From NCBI RefSeq assembly GCF_004323735.1, contig NZ_CP036455.1:677101-741100 (forward strand): a stretch of DNA of 64,000 nucleotides, in the 5' to 3' direction. The notes under the pieces are model-generated. The model was not told the origin of the DNA, did not search any database, and was given only the letters and a program-made list of their open reading frames with translations. This DNA is from Streptomonospora litoralis. GTDB taxonomy: Bacteria; Actinomycetota; Actinomycetes; Streptosporangiales; Streptosporangiaceae. This document shows, piece by piece, positions 17,430 to 24,179 of this stretch (the stretch's first letter is position 1; each line of letters starts with the position of its first letter). Position numbers and translations under genes: made by a program.

Positions 17430-18809
17430 GTGACCAAGGTCGTGATCATCGGTGGCGGGCCGGGAGGCTACGAGGCGGCGCTGGTCGCCGCGCAGCTCGG
17501 CGCGGACGTGACGATCGTGGACCGCGACGGGATCGGCGGCGCCTGCGTCCTGACCGACTGCGTTCCCTCCAAGACCCTCATCGCCACTTCCGTGCGGTCC
17601 ACCTATGTCCAGGAGGCCTCGAGGCTGGGGATCGAGATCGCCGAGGCGGACGGCCGCCCCGACGTCTCGGTCGACCTGAAGACCGTCAACGCGCGGGTGA
17701 AGCGGCTGGCCCAGGCGCAGTCCGACGACACCGCCGCGCGCGTGGTCAAGGAGGGTGTGGAGGTCATCCCGGGCGAGGCGCGCCTCGTGGACCCCAGGAT
17801 CGTCGCCGTCGGGGACCGCCGCATCAGCGCCGACATCGTGCTCGTCGCCACCGGCGCCCACCCGCGGGAGCTGCCTTCGGCCAAACCCGACGGTGAGCGC
17901 ATCCTGACCTGGCGCCACCTCTACGACCTGGAGGAGCTTCCGGAGAAGCTGATCGTCGTGGGCTCCGGCGTCACCGGCGCGGAGTTCGCCAACGCCTACC
18001 AGGGCCTGGGTACCGAGGTGACCCTGGTCTCCTCCCGCGAGCGCGTGATGCCCACCCAGGACGCCGACGCCGCCGAGGTGCTGGAGGGTGTCTTCCGCCG
18101 CCTGGGCATGACCGTGCTGGGCAGGACGCGCGCGGAGTCGGTCACCAACACCGGCGACGGCGTGGTGGTCACCCTCTCCGACGGCCGCACCGTCGAGGGC
18201 AGCCACTGCCTGATGACCGTCGGCATGATCCCCAACACCGCCAACATCGGCTTGGAGGAGATCGGGGTGCGCCTGGACGACGGCGGTTTCGTCCAGGTCG
18301 ACCGCGTCTCGCGCACCTCGACGCCGGGCGTCTACGCGGCGGGCGACTGCACGGGGGTGAACATGCTGGCGTCGGTAGCGGCGATGCAGGGCCGCATCGC
18401 GATGTGGCACGCTCTGGGCGAGGCGGTCTCGCCGCTGAAGCTCTCCACGGTCGCCTCCACCGTGTTCACCCACCCCGAACTCGCCTCGGTGGGCGCCACC
18501 GAGGGGGAGGTCCGCAGCGGCAAGATCGACGCCCGCGTGGTCAACCTGCCGCTGGACACCAACCCGCGGGCGAAGATGACCAACAGCAAGGACGGGTTCG
18601 TCAAGCTGATCTGCCGCCAGCACACCGGCATCGTGATGGGCGGCGTCATCGTGGGTCCTCGCGCCAGCGAGCTCATCCTCGCGGTGTCGGTGGCGGTGCA
18701 GCAGCGCCTCACCGTCGACGACCTCGCGCACACCTTCGCGGTCTACCCCTCGCTTTCGGGCAGCGTCACCGAGGCGGCCCGCTCGTTGATGCAGGGTTCG
18801 CCGGAGTAG
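17430..18809 (+). CDS. lpdA: NAD(P)H-quinone dehydrogenase of the LpdA type
   Basis: A 459-residue FAD-dependent pyridine-nucleotide disulfide reductase. The FAD loop GGGPGGYEAA is at 8-17, the disulfide motif CVLTDC is at 39-44, the NAD loop VGSGVTGAEFA is near 174-184, and the second FAD motif TPGVYAAGDC follows. True dihydrolipoamide dehydrogenases end with a catalytic HAHPTxSE; here the same place reads FAVYPSLSGS, so the His-Glu pair is missing. That matches LpdA (Rv3303c), characterised as a quinone reductase rather than a lipoamide dehydrogenase. The GTG at 17430 sits 4 bases after an AAGCAG-rich leader containing AAGGAG. Monocistronic, closed by a strong hairpin. Confidence 0.9.
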   Translation: MTKVVIIGGGPGGYEAALVAAQLGADVTIVDRDGIGGACVLTDCVPSKTLIATSVRSTYVQEASRLGIEIAEADGRPDVSVDLKTVNARVKRLAQAQSDDTAARVVKEGVEVIPGEARLVDPRIVAVGDRRISADIVLVATGAHPRELPSAKPDGERILTWRHLYDLEELPEKLIVVGSGVTGAEFANAYQGLGTEVTLVSSRERVMPTQDADAAEVLEGVFRRLGMTVLGRTRAESVTNTGDGVVVTLSDGRTVEGSHCLMTVGMIPNTANIGLEEIGVRLDDGGFVQVDRVSRTSTPGVYAAGDCTGVNMLASVAAMQGRIAMWHALGEAVSPLKLSTVASTVFTHPELASVGATEGEVRSGKIDARVVNLPLDTNPRAKMTNSKDGFVKLICRQHTGIVMGGVIVGPRASELILAVSVAVQQRLTVDDLAHTFAVYPSLSGSVTEAARSLMQGSPE

Positions 18810-18845
18810 GCGGCGAGTAGGGCCGGGCGGCCCCGGCCCGGACAC

Positions 18846-18885
18846 GCGAAAGGCCCCGGCGGGCGCGCCCGCCGGGGCCTTTCGC
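18846..18885. terminator. bidirectional hairpin terminator between lpdA and the TPM gene
   Basis: A perfect 18-base stem (18846-18863 with 18868-18885) with loop CGCG between two convergent genes; it can stop transcription from either side. Confidence 0.85.
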
Positions 18886-18911
18886 TGCGTGAAGGACGCG
18901 AGTGGGACCGG

Positions 18912-20180
18912 CTAGAAGTCGAACCCGCCGAAGTCGCCTCCGCCGAAGCCGCCGAAATCGCCGCCTCCGCCGAAGTCGCCTCCCATATCGCCGCCCATGT
19001 CACCGCCCATGTCGCCGCCGAGCATGCCGCCGCCCATCATGGACCCCATCATCGAGCCCATCATCATGCCGGTGAACATGCCCATCATCATGTCCATGCC
19101 GAAGTACCCGCCCGCGTAGGGCGCGTAGGCCGGTCCGGCGTCGTAGTAGGGCCGGCGCCGCCCGTCGACCTCGACCTGGCGGACGTCGGGGTCGCGGCCG
19201 GAGAGGACCGCCTGGGCGCACGAGGGGCAGGCCGGTACCGAGCGGTCGGTCCCGCCCGGAGGCGCCCACGTCACGTCCTGCTGCGAGGGGCCGTGCTGGG
19301 GGTTGAAGAAGCAGGGCTGGCGCCGCTCGGGCAGCGGCTCGCCGTTCATCCGGGCGCGGGTGGCGACCATGTGGTAGCGGCCGTCCTCCAGCGCGTTGGT
19401 GACCTGCTTCACCTGGTCCGGCTCGGAGATGGTGTCGAGCGTGGCCTTGGCGCGGTCGTAGGAGTCCATCGCGCGGCTGTAGTCGGTGCGCGTGTCCTCG
19501 TCGACCTTGGAGAGGTCGATCTCCAGGCCGGCGATGTCCTCGCCGAGGCGGACGACGTCCTCGTTGGCCATCTGCTTGATCTCGGCCAGCTCCTTGGCCT
19601 TCTGCTCGTCGCGGCGCTTCTTGCCGCGGTAGAGGAAGAAGCCGCCGCCGGCCACGCCGACCACCAGCAGGCCGAGCAGCATCGTCCCGAACACGTCGGA
19701 GGCGGCGTCGGCGGACTGCCGCTCCTCGACGGTGTCGGGGACGGCCACGAGGGTGTCGATCTGGCCCTCGCCCTGGGAGAGGAGCTGCTGTTCGAGCTCG
19801 TCGTTCCCCTGGGCGGTGAGTTCGGTGGAGTTGATCACCAGCTCGTCGGAGCCGGCGAGCACGGCGTAGGTGCCGTCGCCGACCTCGGGCTGGATGTCCT
19901 GGATGTAGTTGTTGACGCTGGCCTCGGAGTTGAGCGTGCCCGAGGGGAGCACGACGTAGTAGGTGGGGTTGGCCGCCGAGTCTGCGGCGTCGGCCAGCGC
20001 ATCCCGTTCGGCCTGGGGCAGCTGGTCGGTGGTGATGTCGGGGTCGATGTAGACGTTGTCGTTCCGCAGCGCGTCGACGACCTCGCCCGACGCCGGGACG
20101 GAATCGGCGCTGGCGGGTGCCATGGCCGCAGCGCTGAGCCCTGCGGCGAGCAGGGCGGGTACTACCAAGCGACGCATCAT
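18912..20180 (-). CDS. TPM-domain membrane protein with Met/Gly/Asp-rich tail
   Basis: A 422-residue exported protein. A signal peptide (1-26, cut near ASA-DS) is followed by a TPM-like extracellular domain (about 28-150) and one membrane helix (165-184). The cytoplasmic part is helical (about 190-275) and then carries a Cys290 and CPSC (318-321) zinc-ribbon-like region. The tail (359-422) is extraordinary: a methionine-rich block at 362-386 (about half Met) followed by repeated GGDM, GGDF and GGF. The extracellular-TPM-to-cytoplasmic layout is typical of actinobacterial homologues; function unknown. The ATG at 20180 (a tandem ATGATG) follows GAGAGGAACG. A perfect palindrome lies about 50-70 bases upstream of the start. 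Confidence 0.8.
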   Translation of the reverse strand: MMRRLVVPALLAAGLSAAAMAPASADSVPASGEVVDALRNDNVYIDPDITTDQLPQAERDALADAADSAANPTYYVVLPSGTLNSEASVNNYIQDIQPEVGDGTYAVLAGSDELVINSTELTAQGNDELEQQLLSQGEGQIDTLVAVPDTVEERQSADAASDVFGTMLLGLLVVGVAGGGFFLYRGKKRRDEQKAKELAEIKQMANEDVVRLGEDIAGLEIDLSKVDEDTRTDYSRAMDSYDRAKATLDTISEPDQVKQVTNALEDGRYHMVATRARMNGEPLPERRQPCFFNPQHGPSQQDVTWAPPGGTDRSVPACPSCAQAVLSGRDPDVRQVEVDGRRRPYYDAGPAYAPYAGGYFGMDMMMGMFTGMMMGSMMGSMMGGGMLGGDMGGDMGGDMGGDFGGGGDFGGFGGGDFGGFDF

Positions 20181-20231
20181 GATCGTTCCTCTCGCCTCCC
20201 TCACTTGCACAGACGAACAGGAAGGCTGGAA

Positions 20232-20247
20232 GGTTCCCGCGGGAACC
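20232..20247. promoter_or_regulatory. perfect 16-base palindrome upstream of the TPM gene
   Basis: GGTTCCCGCGGGAACC lies 52-67 bases before the TPM start codon, between it and the terminator of the upstream gene. The position and symmetry fit a dimeric repressor site; no regulator is named by the sequence. Confidence 0.4.
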
Positions 20248-20268
20248 GGCGGCTGTCGGATCCAGACT

Positions 20269-20301
20269 ACGGGCGGCCCGCCGCTGCGGCGGGCCGCCCG
20301 T
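20269..20301 (-). terminator. hairpin terminator of the symporter gene
   Basis: A perfect 14-base stem (20269-20282 with 20288-20301) with a 5-base loop, 25 bases past the symporter stop on the minus strand. Confidence 0.75.
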
Positions 20302-20325
20302 CGAGCGGGTCGCAGGTGGGAGGCG

Positions 20326-21813
20326 TCAGGGGGCCGAACCCGTGCGGGCCGCGGCCCCGGTGCGGTCGCCGGAGGAGTCGTCACCGCCCGACGCGGCCGC
20401 GTCCTCGGCGGTGTCGGTGTCGGTCGCGGCCTCGCTCCGGGCTGCCTCGGCCGCGGCCTCCTCGGCGTCGGCCCGCAGGCCCGCGCCGGTGTCGGGAGCG
20501 ACGAAGCCGTTCAGGCCGCGCGTGGCGTGGAAGCGCGCCACGTCCATGATCTTCTCGCGCTTGGCGACCAGAGCCGGCACGAACGCCTGTCCGGCGACGT
20601 TGGTGGCGGTGCGGCCCATGTCGAGAATCGGGTCGACGGCCAGCAGCAGGCCGACGCCCTCCAGCGGCAGCCCCACCGTGGACAGGGTCAGGGTCAGCAT
20701 GACGGTGGCGCCGGTGGTGCCGGCGGTGGCGGCGGAGCCGATCACCGACACGAAGACGATGAGCAGGAAGTCGGTCGGGCTCAGCGGCACGCCGTAGAAC
20801 TGCGACACGAAGATCGCGGCGATGGCCGGGTAGATCGCGGCGCAGCCGTCCATCTTGGTGGTGGCGCCGAAGGGAACGGCGAAGGACGCGTAGTGCCGCG
20901 GCACGCCGAAGTTGGTCTCGGCCACGCGCTCGGTCACCGGCATGGTGCCCATCGAGGAGCGCGAGACGAAGCCGAGCTGCACCGCCGGCCACACCCCGGT
21001 GAAGAACTTCAGCGGCGACAGCCCGTGCAGGCGCGCCAGCACCGGGTAGACGACGAACAGCACCAGCGCCAGCCCGATGTAGATCGCCAGCGCGAACCGG
21101 CCGAGGGCGCCCACGGTCGTCCAGCCGTAGCTGTAGACGGCGTTGCCGAGCAGCCCGATGGTGCCCAGCGGGGCCAGCCGGATAACCCACCACAGCACCT
21201 TGAGGACCACGCTCAGCGCGGAGCGGGTGAAGGCCAGGAACGGTTCGGCGGCCGACCCCACACGCACGGCCGCGACGCCGATCGCGATCGCGATGACGAT
21301 GAGCTGGAGGGCGTTGAAGTCCAGGGCGGTGGTGAGGGAGCCCGCCTCCTCGGTGGTGCTTGCCGTCAGCCCGAGGAAGTTGACGGGGACCAGGCTCTCC
21401 AGGAACGCCAGCCACGAGCCCTGCGAAGAGGCGTCGGGTGCCTCGGCGGTGCCGGCGTCCACACCGCTGTTGACGCCCGGCTGGATGAGCAGGCCCAGCC
21501 CGATCCCGATGGCGACGGCGATCAGCGCGGTGATGGCGAACCACAGCAGGGTCTGCCCCGCGAGCCGGGCGGCGTTGGAGGTGTGGCGCAGGTTGGCGAT
21601 GGAGGAGATGACCGCCAGCACGATGAGCGGCGGGACGATCGTGCGCAGCAGCGTCACGAACGTGGAGCCGACGGTGTCGAGGGTCAGCGCCAGCCAGTTG
21701 GGGTCCTCGGCGGTGCCGCCCAGCTGGCGGGCGACCACGCCCAGGGCGATGCCGACGACCAGAGCGGCGAGGACCTGGACGGTGAAGGGTATGCGTCGCA
21801 GTGCGGATAGCAC
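20326..21813 (-). CDS. dicarboxylate/amino-acid:cation symporter (DAACS family)
   Basis: A 495-residue transporter of the GltP/DctA family that moves C4-dicarboxylates or acidic amino acids with protons or sodium. Eight hydrophobic segments and two re-entrant loops are recognisable; the serine-rich first loop appears as SRSSMGTMPVT and the family motif ATNVAGQAFVPAL marks the second re-entrant region. The last ~60 residues are a disordered acidic Ala/Asp/Ser tail beyond the usual ~430-residue length. GTG at 21813 with GGGAG 8 bases upstream. Immediately upstream lies the 2-kb repeat element copy A, so the promoter must fit in roughly 21814-22130 unless the element itself supplies one. Substrate cannot be fixed from sequence. 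Confidence 0.9.
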   Translation of the reverse strand: MLSALRRIPFTVQVLAALVVGIALGVVARQLGGTAEDPNWLALTLDTVGSTFVTLLRTIVPPLIVLAVISSIANLRHTSNAARLAGQTLLWFAITALIAVAIGIGLGLLIQPGVNSGVDAGTAEAPDASSQGSWLAFLESLVPVNFLGLTASTTEEAGSLTTALDFNALQLIVIAIAIGVAAVRVGSAAEPFLAFTRSALSVVLKVLWWVIRLAPLGTIGLLGNAVYSYGWTTVGALGRFALAIYIGLALVLFVVYPVLARLHGLSPLKFFTGVWPAVQLGFVSRSSMGTMPVTERVAETNFGVPRHYASFAVPFGATTKMDGCAAIYPAIAAIFVSQFYGVPLSPTDFLLIVFVSVIGSAATAGTTGATVMLTLTLSTVGLPLEGVGLLLAVDPILDMGRTATNVAGQAFVPALVAKREKIMDVARFHATRGLNGFVAPDTGAGLRADAEEAAAEAARSEAATDTDTAEDAAASGGDDSSGDRTGAAARTGSAP

Positions 21814-22130
21814 GGTGTGACTCCCGGGTCAGGACGTGGACGGCGCCCCGCGGGTGGCGGGGTACCTCGGGGGAAGTCGGCGCTGCCGGTGGCGACCGGT
21901 GCGCCGGGACCGGGCCGGTGGAGGTCTCAGCTCCGTCGACACGCCTGCGACGCGATACGGCACAGGTCGATGTGCCGCCGCCCGGTCAGACCCCAAAGAT
22001 TCGTCACGAACGAGCACAATGCCGACCATCGCCGCGTTATTCCCCGGTCGGCGCCCATTGTCACGCGGATCACACGGTGGGTGCAGGAGCGTCACAGGTC
22101 CGCCGACCCGGCGCAGGGGTGGCGGTGCGT

Positions 22131-22805
22131 GGCGGCGGGGCGGGTTGGGCCTGCTGTGCGGTCTTGTTGGTCTGCCGGGCGACGGGTGGCCTCACGGAAA
22201 AGCGGCGGCGACGGTGGCGGATGGCCGGGCCTGCGCCCATCGGTTCGGGTGCTCGCCGGTGGTCCGTGTGGGGGGCGGCAGCGGTCCGCTGGGCGGCCTT
22301 GTTGGTCTGCCGGGTGGCGGGTGGTCTTGCCTGGAAAGCGGCGGCGAGGGCGGCGGTGGGCCGGGCCCGGTCACCGGTTCGGGTGCTCGCCGGTGACGGT
22401 TGCGGCGGGGCGGGTTGGGCCTGCTGTGCGGTCTTGTTGGTCTGCCGGGCGACGGGTGGCCTCACGGAAAAGCGGCGGCGAGGGCGGCGGATGGCCGGGC
22501 CTGCGCCCATCGGTTCGGGTGCTCGCCGGTGGTCCGTGTGGGGGGCGGCAGCGGTCCGCTGGGCGGCCTTGTTGGTCTGCCGGGAAGCGGGTGACCTCAC
22601 GGGGAACGACGGGCACCGAGGACAGCGGAGGGCTGCCCCCGCGGTCGACGGGTCGGGTGCTCGCCGGTGGCGGTTGCGGCGGGTCGGGTCTGCTGGGCGG
22701 TCTTGCTGGTCGGCCGGGCGGCGGGTGGTCTTGCCTGGAAAGCGGCGGCGAGGGCGGCGGTGGGCCGGGCCTGCGGTCGGCGGTTCGGGTGCTCGCCGGT
22801 GGCGG
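22131..22805 (+). repeat. array A1: five direct ~135-base repeats, G-rich strand on top
   Basis: The shared box GGGTGCTCGCCGG recurs at 22247, 22381, 22517, 22655 and 22787, a spacing of 134, 136, 138 and 132 bases. Each unit also holds a TTGTTGGTCTGCCGGG-type box and a GGAAA/GAAAAGCGGCGGCG box. There is a higher-order period of 270 bases: about 22132-22314 repeats at 22402-22584 with only two or three changes. The top strand is strongly G-rich with many GGG runs. Confidence 0.9.
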
Positions 22806-22926
22806 CGGCCAGCGGGGGCCGCCCCCCCGGGGGTGGGTATTCATCACAACACCTCCGTGCGGAGCCGGTGTTGCACTCACCCCCTGAACCCGCGTCCCTG
22901 CAGACAGACGCGGCGCGGCTTGGCCC

Positions 22927-22987
22927 GTCTATCGCGAACTTATGGTCGCAGGTAAGCGTATTCCGCGGCCATAAGTTCGCGATAGAC
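22927..22987. repeat. 61-base palindrome of copy A
   Basis: Two perfect 19-base arms, GTCTATCGCGAACTTATGG and its complement, flank a 23-base spacer. It is the most AT-rich part of the element. The same structure, including the spacer with one change in its middle part, is present in reverse at 49369-49427. Confidence 0.85.
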
Positions 22988-23126
22988 GCCGGGTGAACCG
23001 GCATACCGGACATACCGGCACCGGTTGGCCGACGTGGTACCGCCGTGTTGTGGCCGGACTCGCACCGGGCGGAGGCCGCGCGGCGGGGTGCGGTCGCGGG
23101 CGCCCGCACGGCCCCGGTGGTGCGCC

Positions 23127-23481
23127 GGATCGGGGGCCGAGGTGGCGACGACACGTCGCTCGTGGCGCCCGAGCGCGGCCTCCGGGTGCCCCACCCCCGA
23201 TGGGGTGGACTTTTGGGGGGCTATGCCCGTTTTGCGGGTGGCCTCGGCGGGCGCGGTGGCGACGAGGTGCACGAAAAGTCGACGTCAGGGGCGTTCTTTG
23301 CGCCATTCGGCGCGCCTCGTGCGCCACCGCCGCCGCAGCGCGGCTGCGAGCCCACCGGGAACTCGGGCATCAGTGGGCAAAACACCCCCCGTTCTTTCGT
23401 ATCGCGGAATGACAATGCGAGGACAGCACCTCGGGGCGACACCGAGGCGGATGCCGCCGCACGTATGTGCATCTCGTGGCC
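23127..23481. repeat. conserved 355-base core of copy A
   Basis: Aligns end to end, without a visible large gap, with the reverse strand of 48957-49312. A block of 57 bases (23269-23325) is identical in both. It contains a chain of short hairpins: CCACCCC-CGAT-GGGGTGG, CCCG-TTTTG-CGGG, GGCG-TTCTTTG-CGCC and GCGCC-ATTC-GGCGC, the last two inside an outer GCACGA...TCGTGC pair. The loops and arms are kept in copy B. I read this as a structured DNA or RNA, not a gene. Confidence 0.75.
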
Positions 23482-23560
23482 CCGACCCGGCTGCCCGACC
23501 GCCGCCTCGACCGCCGCAGGCCCGGCCCCGCCGCCGTCGTCGCCGCCCCCGTCGCGCGCG

Positions 23561-24095
23561 CCACCGGCGGGCACCCGGCCCGTTGGGCGCGGGCCAAGCC
23601 CTCCGCCACCGTTGCCGCCGCTTTTCAGTCAAGACCACCCGCCACCCGGCAGACCACAAGGCCGCCCAGCAGACCCGAGCCGCCCCGCCGCACGCCCAAC
23701 CGGCGAGCACCCGACCCGTCAACCGCAGGCCCGGCCATCCGCCGACCTCGGCGCCGCTTTTCAGTCAAGACCACCCGCCACCCGGCAGGCTGACAAGGCC
23801 GCCCAGCGGATCCGAGCCGCCCCGTCGGCTGCCGCCACCGGCGGGCACCCGACCCGTCAACCGCAGGCCCGGCCATCCGCCGACCTCGGCGCCGCTTTTC
23901 AGTCAAGACCACCCGCCACCCGGCAGGCTGACAAGGCCGCCCAGCGGATCCGAGCCGCCCCGTCGGCTGCCGCCACCGGCGAGCACCCGGCCCGTCAACC
24001 GCAGGCCCGGTCATCCGCCGACCTCGGCGCCGCTTTTCAGCCAAGACCACCCGCCACCCGGCAGACCACAAGGCCGCACAGCAGGCCGGAGCCGC
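23561..24095 (-). repeat. array A2: four ~137-base repeats, inverted relative to A1
   Basis: The reverse complement of the A1 box appears as GCACCCGGCCCG or GCACCCGACCCG at 23571, 23707, 23845 and 23983, followed by a trailing partial unit to about 24095. Units starting at 23707 and 23845 are identical over 137 consecutive bases, so this is a very recent tandem duplication. The top strand is C-rich, mirroring A1. Confidence 0.9.
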
Positions 24096-24112
24096 CATCC
24101 CCGCCCCTGCTT

Positions 24113-24153
24113 CCCCGGCTCCTGCCGCCCTCACCAGCCGGCAGGAGCCGGGG
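24113..24153 (-). terminator. hairpin terminator of the acyl-CoA carboxylase operon
   Basis: A perfect 15-base stem (24113-24127 with 24139-24153) with an 11-base loop, 27 bases past the biotin carboxylase stop on the minus strand and just outside the repeat element. Confidence 0.8.
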
Positions 24154-24179
24154 GCTCACGCACGTACGGATCGGTCTTG

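Larger units (their letters stand above)
22131..24095 (+). repeat. composite repeat element, copy A
   Basis: A gene-free ~2-kb unit with a fixed architecture: direct array A1, 61-base palindrome, conserved core, and array A2 of the same repeat family in the opposite orientation. The whole arrangement recurs, reversed, at 48480-49785 (copy B). Long open frames run through it only because GC-rich DNA has few stops, and their frame shifts between repeat units. No transposase, recombinase or CRISPR-type spacer is present. It lies between the symporter start and the terminator of the acc operon. Function unknown. Confidence 0.85.

Noticed and set aside
16821-18845. A 674-residue minus-strand frame covering lpdA and the GGCT gene.
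   Set aside because: Only its last 154 codons resemble a protein (GGCT fold); the rest is antisense to lpdA.
22131-24095. CRISPR array.
   Set aside because: Units are ~135 bases and contiguous, with no unique spacers of constant length, and no cas gene is in the window.
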